From Amycolatopsis vancoresmycina (GTDB taxonomy: Bacteria > Actinomycetota > Actinomycetes > Mycobacteriales > Pseudonocardiaceae): 64,000 nucleotides of DNA. Shown here piece after piece: positions 25,191 to 32,137 of this stretch. The position numbers and the translations under genes are program-made. The stretch spans positions 62,001-126,000 of the forward strand of contig NZ_JNYY01000014.1 of the NCBI RefSeq assembly GCF_000716785.1. Direction: 5' to 3'. The first letter of the stretch is position 1. Each line of letters begins with the position of its first letter. Under the pieces are notes generated by a model. The model had not been told where the DNA came from, did no database searches, and saw only the letters and a program-made list of their open reading frames with translations.

Positions 25191-26627
25191 GTGCCTTCCC
25201 CTGCCGCGGACCCAGCTGCCACCCGACGCGTCTCCCTGCTGACCCTGGGCTGCGCCCGCAACGAGGTCGACTCGGAGGAGCTGGCGGGCAGGCTCGCGGC
25301 CGGCGGCTGGGAGCTGGCGGCCGATCCGGAGGACTCCGACGTCGTGGTGGTCAACACCTGCGGCTTCGTCGAGTCGGCCAAAAAGGACTCCGTCGACACG
25401 CTGCTCGCCGCGTCCGACACGGGCAAGAAGGTCGTCGCCGTCGGCTGCATGGCCGAGCGGTACGGGCACGAGCTCGCCGACAGCCTCCCCGAGGCCGACG
25501 CGGTGCTGGGCTTCGACCACTACGCCGAGGTGTCCGACCGGCTCGACGACGTCGTCGCGGGCCGCAAGATCGCCTCGCACACGCCGGGCGACCGCCGCAA
25601 GCTGCTGCCGATCAGCCCGGTCGAGCGGCCCGCGGTCGCGGAGACGGTCGAGGTCCCGGGGCACGCGCAGCACGGCTGGGGCCCGCGGGTGCTGCGCACG
25701 CGCCTCGACGACTCGCCGGTGGCGGCCCTGAAGATCGCGTCCGGCTGCGACCGGCGCTGCTCGTTCTGCGCGATCCCGTCGTTCCGCGGCTCCTTCGTCT
25801 CGCGGCAGCCCGACGAGATCGTCGCCGAGGCGCTGTGGCTGGCCGGACACGGCGTCAAGGAGCTGTTCCTGGTCAGCGAGAACTCGACGTCCTACGGCAA
25901 GGACTTCGGCCGCGACGGCGCCACCGCGCTGGAGCGGCTGCTGCCCCGGCTGGCGGAGATCGAGGGCATCGAGCGCGTCCGCGTCTCCTACTTGCAGCCG
26001 GCCGAGACGCGCCCGCAGCTGGTCAAGGCCATCGCGACCACGCCGGGCGTCGCCGAGTACTTCGACCTGTCGTTCCAGCACTCGAGCGAGCAGGTGCTGC
26101 GCCGGATGCGCCGGTTCGGCTCGACGGATTCGTTCCTGGCGCTGTGCGAGCAGATCCGCGAGTACGCGCCGGAGGCGGGCATCCGGACGAACGTGATCGT
26201 CGGCTTCCCGGGCGAAACCGAGCACGACCTTGCCGAGCTCGAGCGGTTCCTGACCGGCGCGCGCCTGGACGCCGTGGGCGTTTTCGGCTACTCCGACGAG
26301 GACGGCACCGAGGCCGAGACGTTCGACGGCAAGCTGGACGCCGAAGAGGTGGCCCAGCGCGTCACCCGGATTTCCGCGCTGGTCGAGGAGCTGACCGCGC
26401 AGCGCGCCGAGGACCGCATCGGCACGTTCGTCGACGTCCTGGTCGAGCTGGACGACGACGGCGAGCTCACCGGCCGCGCCGCGCACCAGGCCCCCGAGGT
26501 CGACGGCGAGTGCGTCATCCTCGACGCGCCGGAGAAGACGCAGGTCGGCGACTTCGTGCGCTGCGAGGTCGTGGATTCGGCGGGCGTGGACCTGATCGTC
26601 CGCGCGGTACCGGACGCCGACCGGTGA
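25191..26627 (+). CDS. rimO: Ribosomal protein uS12 methylthiotransferase
   Basis: A 478-residue radical-SAM methylthiotransferase. The N-terminal MTTase domain has its three cysteines in TLGCARNEVDSEELAG, VVNTCGFVESAKKDS and VGCMAERYG. The radical-SAM motif GCDRRCSFCAIPSFRG has Cys at 186, 190 and 193. The C-terminal TRAM domain reads IGTFVDVLVELDDD onward. It adds a methylthio group to an aspartate of ribosomal protein S12. Two 4Fe-4S clusters are expected. GTG 25191 precedes the conserved start; the stop overlaps the pgsA start by 4 bases. Confidence 0.95.
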   Translation: MPSPAADPAATRRVSLLTLGCARNEVDSEELAGRLAAGGWELAADPEDSDVVVVNTCGFVESAKKDSVDTLLAASDTGKKVVAVGCMAERYGHELADSLPEADAVLGFDHYAEVSDRLDDVVAGRKIASHTPGDRRKLLPISPVERPAVAETVEVPGHAQHGWGPRVLRTRLDDSPVAALKIASGCDRRCSFCAIPSFRGSFVSRQPDEIVAEALWLAGHGVKELFLVSENSTSYGKDFGRDGATALERLLPRLAEIEGIERVRVSYLQPAETRPQLVKAIATTPGVAEYFDLSFQHSSEQVLRRMRRFGSTDSFLALCEQIREYAPEAGIRTNVIVGFPGETEHDLAELERFLTGARLDAVGVFGYSDEDGTEAETFDGKLDAEEVAQRVTRISALVEELTAQRAEDRIGTFVDVLVELDDDGELTGRAAHQAPEVDGECVILDAPEKTQVGDFVRCEVVDSAGVDLIVRAVPDADR

Positions 26628-27265
26628 GTGCGCTCCCCAGCGACGCCGCGGACGAGGGCCTGACCCACGAAGCCTCCGCCCAGGTCCCGGCGCCGACCCC
26701 GGTCCCGACGCTCAACGTCGCGAACCTCCTGACGCTGTCGCGCCTGGTCCTGGTGCCGCTGTTCGTGATCGCGCTGTTCGTCGGCGACGGCCACGACACG
26801 ACCTGGCGCGCGATCGCGACCGGGCTGTTCGCGATCGCCTCGGCCACCGACCAGCTGGACGGCTGGGTGGCCCGCAAGTACGGCCTGATCACCGACTTCG
26901 GCAAGATCGCCGACCCGATCGCGGACAAGGCGCTGACGGGCGCGGCCCTGGTCGGCCTGAGCGTCCTGGGCGAGCTCGGCTGGTGGGTGACGATCGTCAT
27001 CGCGGTCCGTGAGATCGGCGTCACGCTCCTGCGCTTCTGGGTGATCCGCCACGGCGTGATCCCGGCCAGCCGCGGCGGCAAGGCGAAGACGATGGCCCAG
27101 ATCGCGGCGATCGTGGCGTACCTGCTGCCCCTGCCGGCCGGAGCGGACCCGGTGCGGTGGGCCCTGATGGGGCTGGCGCTGGTGCTGACGGTGGTGACCG
27201 GCGTGGACTACCTGGTCCGGGCGATCCGGCTGCGCGCGGCCGGGCGCCGGGTCACCGGGTCGTGA
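26624..27265 (+). CDS. pgsA: CDP-diacylglycerol-glycerol-3-phosphate 3-phosphatidyltransferase
   Basis: A 213-residue membrane enzyme with a 30-residue hydrophilic N-terminus, then VANLLTLSRLVLVPLFVIALF. The CDP-alcohol phosphotransferase signature is seen from about residue 75: D-x-x-DG-x-x-AR-x8-G-x3-D-x3-D as DQLDGWVARKYG followed by DFGKIADPIADK. It makes phosphatidylglycerol phosphate, the first step to phosphatidylglycerol and cardiolipin. It is coupled to rimO (GTGA overlap) and to cinA (GTGA overlap at its stop). The stop codon lies inside a long palindrome. Confidence 0.94.
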   Translation: MSALPSDAADEGLTHEASAQVPAPTPVPTLNVANLLTLSRLVLVPLFVIALFVGDGHDTTWRAIATGLFAIASATDQLDGWVARKYGLITDFGKIADPIADKALTGAALVGLSVLGELGWWVTIVIAVREIGVTLLRFWVIRHGVIPASRGGKAKTMAQIAAIVAYLLPLPAGADPVRWALMGLALVLTVVTGVDYLVRAIRLRAAGRRVTGS

Positions 27266-27303
27266 GTGAAAAGGAGGGTTCCAACCCTCTTTCCCACTCA
27301 CGA
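27260..27303. repeat. Palindrome spanning the pgsA stop and cinA start
   Basis: Arms TCGTGAGTGAAAAGGAGGGT (27260-27279) and ACCCTCTTTCCCACTCACGA (27284-27303) pair over 20 positions with two mismatches and one G-T pair. The outer arm TCGTGAGTG/CACTCACGA is shared with the perfect palindrome at 53472-53533, so the two belong to one family. AGGAGGG inside the left arm would be sequestered if the hairpin forms. Confidence 0.85.
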
Positions 27304-27780
27304 CCAGCTGCGGCAGACGAGCAGGCCGCTGCCCTCGTCGGCGCGCTGACCGCGCGGGGCGAGACGGTGGCCGCGGCCGAGTCGCTGACCGCCGGGCTGG
27401 TCTGCGCCACCCTCGCGCGGGTGCCGGGGGCGAGCGCGGTCCTGCGCGGCGGGCTGGTCGTCTACGCGACCGAGCTGAAGACCGCGCTGGCCGGTGTCGA
27501 TGCCACCCTTCTGGCGGACCACGGTGCCGTCCACCCCGAGGTCGCCGCGCAGCTGGCCGAGGGTGCCCGTGCCCGCTGCGGCGCCACCTGGGGCCTCGGG
27601 CTCACCGGCGTGGCCGGTCCCGCCGCCCAGGACGGCGTCGAACCGGGTACCGTGCACGTCGGGCTGGCCGGGCCGGGAACACGCACAGTCCGGACCCTCG
27701 CCCTCACCGGCGACCGGGACTTGATCAGGACCCAATCGGTCCTGGCGGCGTTTGCCCTGCTCGGGGAACATCTGGCGTGA
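27262..27780 (+). CDS. cinA: CinA C-terminal-domain protein (nicotinamide-nucleotide amidase type)
   Basis: A 172-residue protein containing only the CinA_C (PncC) domain. GETVAAAESLTAGLVCATLARVPGASAVLRGGLVVYATELKTALAGV holds the catalytic Ser (AESLTAG) and Lys (ELKTALAGV). WGLGLTGVAGPAAQDGVEPGTVHVGLA closes the fold. The enzyme deamidates NMN in pyridine-nucleotide recycling. Translation starts at GTG 27262, overlapping the pgsA stop by 4 bases. The first 15 residues (VSEKEGSNPLSHSRP) are encoded by a repeat palindrome rather than by family sequence. No alternative ATG or GTG lies between the palindrome and the conserved domain. Confidence 0.9.
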   Translation: MSEKEGSNPLSHSRPAAADEQAAALVGALTARGETVAAAESLTAGLVCATLARVPGASAVLRGGLVVYATELKTALAGVDATLLADHGAVHPEVAAQLAEGARARCGATWGLGLTGVAGPAAQDGVEPGTVHVGLAGPGTRTVRTLALTGDRDLIRTQSVLAAFALLGEHLA

Positions 27781-27790
27781 AACACGCGTT

Positions 27791-27801
27791 CGCCCTTGGC
27801 G
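27791..27801 (+). promoter_or_regulatory. Candidate ClgR operator
   Basis: CGCCCTTGGCG fits the CGC-N5-GCG form described for ClgR sites in corynebacteria and streptomycetes, with matching flanks (T before; TAC after). It lies about 80 bases upstream of clgR, so autoregulation is the inference. One position, the central A of the corynebacterial consensus, is not matched. Confidence 0.5.
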
Positions 27802-27879
27802 TACGTGCACACCAACTCCTGCGCCCGGGGCACCGCTCTGGGTAACGTAGGGGGTACTTGTTCGGAAGGGAGGCGCGTG

Positions 27880-28338
27880 ATGACCGTGCTGTTGCGTGAG
27901 GCGATCGGTGATCGGCTCCGTCATGCCCGCACCAACCAGCGTCGTACGCTGCGCGACATCTCCCGCGCCGCCAGGGTCAGCCTCGGCTACCTCTCGGAGG
28001 TGGAGCGGGGCCAGAAGGAGGCGTCGAGCGAACTGCTCGCATCCATCTGCCAGGCCCTGGACCTTCCGCTCGGCGAGCTGCTGCACAACGTGGCGGCGGA
28101 CGTTTCGGCCCTCGACAACGTCGAGGTCGCACCGGTCGACGAGCGGATCGTGGAAGGAACGCCCCGCGAGAAGCGGGGCGCCGAGGCCTCGGCCGCCGGC
28201 ATCGAGGGCGGCCGCCTGATGTCCGAGCTGATCGGGAACGACCTCGCCGACCTGCGGGTTTCCCCGGCGCCGCGGATGAACACCACCCTGCGCACGACGA
28301 TCGGCCAGCCCAAACTGGCCTCGACCATCGCGGCGTAA
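27880..28338 (+). CDS. clgR: Clp gene regulator, XRE family
   Basis: A 152-residue protein. The helix-turn-helix at residues about 8-65 (IGDRLRHARTNQRRTLRDISRAARVSLGYLSEVERGQKEASSELL) is the ClgR/XRE pattern. ClgR activates clpP, clpC and other proteostasis genes in actinobacteria. The protein ends in ...STIAA; a C-terminal Ala-Ala is the recognition end by which Streptomyces ClgR is degraded by Clp protease, giving feedback. ATG 27880 follows GGAAGGGAGG; GTG 27877 is one codon earlier. A ClgR-type site lies upstream. The genes after it are pspA and a pspM-like gene, as in mycobacteria. Confidence 0.92.
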   Translation: MTVLLREAIGDRLRHARTNQRRTLRDISRAARVSLGYLSEVERGQKEASSELLASICQALDLPLGELLHNVAADVSALDNVEVAPVDERIVEGTPREKRGAEASAAGIEGGRLMSELIGNDLADLRVSPAPRMNTTLRTTIGQPKLASTIAA

Positions 28339-28446
28339 GGGCGTGGTGGGGTGAGGTGTGCTCGCGGAGAGCGCTCGCCCTGAGCGCCCTTACGCGTGTC
28401 TTCTGGGGGCCGAGCCCCCAGAACCCCGCCGGGGGCAAGCCCCCGG
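28334..28446 (+). terminator. Inverted repeat and two GC-rich hairpins after clgR
   Basis: CGTAAGGGCG (28334-28343, including the clgR stop) pairs with CGCCCTTACG (28385-28394). Two compact hairpins follow: TTCTGGGGGC/GCCCCCAGAA (28401-28410 with 28414-28423, 3-base loop) and CCGGGGGC/GCCCCCGG (28429-28436 with 28439-28446, 2-base loop). They probably stop or reduce read-through into pspA. The rest of the 385-bp gap up to 28723 has an open frame continuous with pspA but no supportable gene. Confidence 0.7.
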
Positions 28447-28723
28447 ACCCCCGGCCGGCGCGAGTTCGCCGGCCTGCTCTCGTCAAATGTTCCACCCGTT
28501 TTCGGCAGACGGCCCCGGGCAACCCGCCCGGGGCCGTCGGCGTTGTCTACGGGTAGTGATCGGGGTGAACCCTGAATTCGGCCGGGTCGCCTGGAACGGA
28601 CGTGGCCGACCTGACACGATGGAACCCAACGCCGGGGTTGGTGCGTTGACCGTGCAGCAGGGGAGCGACGCCCCACACCCCGAGTACCTAGGCCCGTGGG
28701 ACGCAAGAAGGCAGGCGGAGGAG

Positions 28724-29566
28724 ATGGCCAACCCGTTCGTGAAGTTCTGGAAGTACATGATGGCGGCGTTCTCGTCGAAGATCGACGAGCACGCCGACCC
28801 GAAGGTACAGATCCAGCAGGCCATCGAGGAGGCGCAGCGCAACCACCAGGCGCTGACGCAGCAGGCCGCCTCCGTGATCGGCAACCAGCGGCAGCTGGAG
28901 ATGAAGCTCAACCGGCAGCTCGGCGAGGTCGAGAAGCTGCAGGCCTCGACCCGGCAGGCGCTGGTCCTGGCCGACGAGGCGCGCGCCAAGGGTGACGAGC
29001 AGAAGGCCACCGAGTTCGAGAACGCCGCGGAGAGCTTCGCGACGCAGCTGGTCACGGCCGAGCAGAGCATCGAGGACCTGAAGACGCTGCACGACCAGTC
29101 GCTGCAGGCTGCGGCCCAGGCCAAGAAGGCCGTGGAGCGCAACTCGCAGATGCTGCAGCAGAAGCTGGCCGAGCGCACCAAGCTGCTCTCGCAGCTGGAG
29201 CAGGCGAAGATGCAGGAGCAGGTCTCCGCTTCGCTCAACCAGATGAGCCAGCTGGCCGCGCCGGGCAACACGCCGTCGCTGGAAGAGGTCCGCGACAAGA
29301 TCGAGAAGCGCTACACCACGGCGCTCGGCTCGGCGGAGCTCGCCCAGAACTCGGTCCAGGGGCGCATGATGGAGGTCCAGGCCTCCACCACGCAGCTGGC
29401 CGGCCAGTCGCGGCTGCAGCAGATCCGCGCGTCGATGCACGGTGACTCGGTCGCGCAGGTGACCGACGGCGGCAAGACGGCCCAGGCGCCGGCGAGCAGC
29501 TCGGCCGACATCCAGCGTGAGATCCAGGCGCGCGTGCAGGCCGAGCAGGGCAAGAACCCGGCCTGA
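28724..29566 (+). CDS. pspA: Phage-shock protein A / IM30 homologue
   Basis: A 280-residue almost wholly coiled-coil protein starting MANPFVKFWKYMMAAFSSKIDEHADPKVQIQQAIEEAQ. This amphipathic N-terminal helix and the DP-K-x-x-x-Q-A-I-E-E-A motif are diagnostic of PspA/IM30 (mycobacterial 35-kDa antigen). It oligomerises on stressed inner membrane. The C-terminal 40 residues are disordered (Ala/Ser/Gln-rich). ATG 28724 follows GGCGGAGGAG. The order clgR-pspA-pspM-like matches the mycobacterial envelope-stress operon, although here hairpins separate clgR from pspA. Confidence 0.95.
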   Translation: MANPFVKFWKYMMAAFSSKIDEHADPKVQIQQAIEEAQRNHQALTQQAASVIGNQRQLEMKLNRQLGEVEKLQASTRQALVLADEARAKGDEQKATEFENAAESFATQLVTAEQSIEDLKTLHDQSLQAAAQAKKAVERNSQMLQQKLAERTKLLSQLEQAKMQEQVSASLNQMSQLAAPGNTPSLEEVRDKIEKRYTTALGSAELAQNSVQGRMMEVQASTTQLAGQSRLQQIRASMHGDSVAQVTDGGKTAQAPASSSADIQREIQARVQAEQGKNPA

Positions 29567-29595
29567 CCGGGCGGACCGTTCGAAGGGGGCGCGCA

Positions 29596-30225
29596 ATGGG
29601 GCAGCAGGGCAGACGACGTGACTTCGGCGAGCTGAGCGCCAAGCTGGAGAAGCACATCGAGAAGCTGCCCGACTACGCCGTGCGCGCCCAGGAGAAGCTC
29701 CAGAAGGTGCAGAAGTACTTCCCGCCGGCCGAGCAGGCCGGCGGGAAGCCCGCCCGGCCCAACCCGCTGCAGCGCCCGCCGGTGCGGCGGCCCGACATGT
29801 CGGCCTCGCTGTCGTCGATGGCGAGCCAGGTCCCGGCGTTCGCCGAGGCCCGCGCGAAGTGGGACCGCTGGAACCACCCGGCCGCGAAGCTGGAACGCCG
29901 CAAGCGCCGGACGTCGAAGGCGATGACGCTGTGGATCATCCTGACGATCCTGTGCGTGGTCGTGACGGTGGCCGCGGCGGTGGGCTGGCTCAGCCCGGCC
30001 GGCGTCGCGATGATGCCGCAGGCGATCACCGCCTTCGCCGGTGCCGTCATCTTCGGCACGTTCAGCGTCCGATCCGGCCTCAAGCTGCGTGACCTCAAGC
30101 GCACCCCGATCCCGGCGGCGCCCGCCGGCCCGCCCCCGCTGCCACCCGCCCGCTCGGCGGCCCGCGAGCCGACCTGGTCGCCGCGGCGGGCCACACGGTC
30201 GCCGCGTCCAGCGACGGCCTGGTGA
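29596..30225 (+). CDS. PspM-like membrane partner of PspA, C-terminus probably frameshifted
   Basis: A 209-residue frame 30 bases after pspA, preceded by GAAGGGGGCGCGC. It begins with an amphipathic DFGELSAKLEKHIEKLPDYAVRAQEKLQKVQKYFPP, then a Pro/Arg-rich linker. A transmembrane pair follows at about 110-160 (LWIILTILCVVVTVAAAVGWL and AITAFAGAVIFGTFSV). By position it corresponds to the mycobacterial gene after pspA (Rv2743c, PspM). The last 35 residues of the open frame are low-complexity Arg/Pro/Ser. A neighbouring frame there encodes a well-formed helix and stops at 30299, so an indel near 30120-30150 is likely. Confidence 0.75.
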   Translation: MGQQGRRRDFGELSAKLEKHIEKLPDYAVRAQEKLQKVQKYFPPAEQAGGKPARPNPLQRPPVRRPDMSASLSSMASQVPAFAEARAKWDRWNHPAAKLERRKRRTSKAMTLWIILTILCVVVTVAAAVGWLSPAGVAMMPQAITAFAGAVIFGTFSVRSGLKLRDLKRTPIPAAPAGPPPLPPARSAAREPTWSPRRATRSPRPATAW

Positions 30226-30299
30226 CGTCCAAGCAGGCCCTCACCGACGCCACCGACCGCCTGGCCGGCCTCGCCATGGCGCTGCGCGAACTTTCCTGA
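30130..30299 (+). pseudogene. Displaced 3' coding segment of the pspM-like gene
   Basis: In the frame ending at TGA 30297-30299 the translation reads ADLVAAAGHTVAASSDG followed by LVTSKQALTDATDRLAGLAM and ALRELS. This is a credible amphipathic helix with normal G/C third-position use. It has no start of its own and would be the natural C-terminus of the preceding gene if one base were gained or lost in the C/G-rich run near 30126-30140. Whether it is a real mutation or a sequence error cannot be told here. Confidence 0.45.
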
Positions 30300-30311
30300 C
30301 CCGCACCCCGT

Positions 30312-30403
30312 GTGATCCACCCCGGATCTCGCGTGATCAGACCCGGAACTCACGTGATCCGCGGCGGATCTCGCGTGATCGGACCCGGTACGGCTCGGAT
30401 CAC
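30312..30403. repeat. 21-bp-period GTGATC array
   Basis: GTGATC occurs at 30312, 30333, 30354 and 30375, exactly 21 bp apart, within units of the form CGGATCTCGCGTGATC. One inverted copy GGATCACGCGAG follows near 30397. It is a variant of the arrays at 16.3 and 40.1 kb. The remainder of the 30300-30733 gap shows no gene I can support; a 14-codon frame at 30629-30673 was not accepted. Confidence 0.88.
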
Positions 30404-30733
30404 GCGAGTTCCGGCTTTCGTCACCGGATCGGGGCGCGATTGCGCCATCCGGATCTCGAACTCGGCCGTTCGAGGGCCGCCGACCGGGGGAACCGGGTGG
30501 TCGTCACCGCGCGTGCGTGATCGTGCGTTTCACCCCGGCGTCGCCCCCTGTTCACCTCTTGGTGCCGAAACCCGCGCGTAATCGGAAACTGATGGCTACG
30601 GAAACGTAGGCCACCTAACGTTTCTGTCATGCATGAAGAGGTGTCACTCGCCGGGAGGCCCGCCGTGGACTGAGGTTCGCCGGCGCCGACCGTACACAGT
30701 GGACTTTCTCGACCGCCGAGGAAAGGACGCCCC

Positions 30734-32137
30734 GTGACCACGCTCCCGCCGGACCCGGACCCCGTGCCCACCACCCCGCCCACCGCCTCCCAGCGTGTCA
30801 TCGCGGCCTTCGAGCGGCTCACCGAAGCCGGCCGCCCCGACCTCTGGACCACCCTCCGCGCCGTCGAAGACGTCCTCGTCGACGCCAAGGCCGTCGACGA
30901 ACGCGTCACGGCGGGGGAGACTCTGCCGCTCGCCGGCACGGTCATCGCCGTCGAAGACCGGATCGACGTCGCGAAGCAGCCGTCCGCCCACGGTGTCGCG
31001 GAAACCAGCGCCCCCGTCGTCGCGCGGCTCACCTCGGCCGGCGCCGTCGTGCTCGGCAAGACCGGGTCCGGCCCGCTCGCCTCGGCCTGGGACCGCACCA
31101 AGGTCGGCGGTGACGGCGCCGCGGTCGCCGTCGCGCTCGGCGTCGTCGACCTGGCCCTGAGCACCGGCGGCGCGGTCCCGGCGGCGTTGAACGCGGTCGC
31201 CGCGGTGACGCCGACGCCCGGCCTGCTGCCCGCCGACAAGGTCTCCGTGTACGCGAAAGGCCTGGTCGCGGCCCACCTCGCCCTCACCGCGGCGACCGGC
31301 GGCGCCCGCACCTGGCCCGCCGACGTCCGCCTCGGCGCCGGCGAGCACCCGCGGATCGCCTACGCCGCGGACCTCCCCCTCGGCGAGGCAGCCGCCCTCG
31401 CGCTCAAGACTGTCGTCGCCCGGCTGATCGCGGCCGGAGCGATCCTCACCCCCGTCTCCGTGGCGGAGCCGGGTTTCGACGGTTTCGACGCCCTCGTCGT
31501 GCCGACCGTGCCGGACCACCCGGGGATCGCCGAAGCGCTGGGCGACCCGGCCGGCGTCCGGCACCGCCTGGCCGCCTGCACGGCCTTCGCGAACCTCCTC
31601 GACGTGGCCGCGGTGACCGTCCCGGTGCTGCCGGGCGACCGCCGCCCCTTCGGCGTCACCTTCCTGACGCGCGCCTTCGAGGACCAGATCGCCCTCGACC
31701 TGGCCACCGTCTGCACGGACGAGCCGATGACGCCCTACCCGGAGCCGGGCGAAGACCTCGTCGTGTTCGGCGCGCACCTGCGCGGGCAGCCGCTCAACGC
31801 CGAACTCACCGGCCTCGGCGCCCGCTTCACCGGGCCGGTCCGGACCATCGAGGCGTACCGGATGGTCCTGCTGCCGACCGAACCGCCGCAGCCGGGCGTG
31901 CTCCCGGGCGGCGGCGGCCTGGACGGCGAGCGCTGGCGCCTGTCGCCGGCCGCGTTCGAGCGGTTCGCCGCCACCCTGAAGGAACCGTTCGTGCTCGACC
32001 GCGTCGAGCTGGACGACGGCACCGCCCCGCTGGCCGTCCGGTGCCTGACGGCGGACGGGCCCGGTCTGGACCGCTACGAATCGTGGCGCGGTTACGTGCG
32101 CTTCGCGTCTACCGCCGGGCTGCGAGGCCCCGGCTGA
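30734..32137 (+). CDS. Allophanate hydrolase-like protein with a degenerate amidase domain
   Basis: A 467-residue protein with the AtzF layout: an amidase-signature domain at about 55-330 and an allophanate hydrolase C-terminal (gamma-glutamylcyclotransferase-like) domain at about 340-467 (VVFGAHLRGQPLNAELTGLGARFTGPVRT). The amidase catalytic residues appear lost. The lysine motif VKDNID is VEDRID near residue 72; the GGSSSGSA loop reads GGDGAAVA near 124; and the DTAGS nucleophile segment is missing where the frame reads LSTGGAVPAALN. GTG 30734 follows GAGGAAAGGACGCC. No urea carboxylase gene is adjacent. It is probably not an active amidase. Confidence 0.8.
   Translation: MTTLPPDPDPVPTTPPTASQRVIAAFERLTEAGRPDLWTTLRAVEDVLVDAKAVDERVTAGETLPLAGTVIAVEDRIDVAKQPSAHGVAETSAPVVARLTSAGAVVLGKTGSGPLASAWDRTKVGGDGAAVAVALGVVDLALSTGGAVPAALNAVAAVTPTPGLLPADKVSVYAKGLVAAHLALTAATGGARTWPADVRLGAGEHPRIAYAADLPLGEAAALALKTVVARLIAAGAILTPVSVAEPGFDGFDALVVPTVPDHPGIAEALGDPAGVRHRLAACTAFANLLDVAAVTVPVLPGDRRPFGVTFLTRAFEDQIALDLATVCTDEPMTPYPEPGEDLVVFGAHLRGQPLNAELTGLGARFTGPVRTIEAYRMVLLPTEPPQPGVLPGGGGLDGERWRLSPAAFERFAATLKEPFVLDRVELDDGTAPLAVRCLTADGPGLDRYESWRGYVRFASTAGLRGPG

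Noticed and set aside
28358..28723. 122-residue N-terminal extension of PspA
   Set aside because: The extension is Arg/Pro-rich and runs through hairpins; PspA proteins start at MANPFVKFW with a good ribosome-binding site here.
30629..30673. 14-codon leader ORF (MHEEVSLAGRPAVD) before the allophanate hydrolase-like gene
   Set aside because: Too short, no ribosome-binding site and no accompanying structure; chance is the simpler reading.
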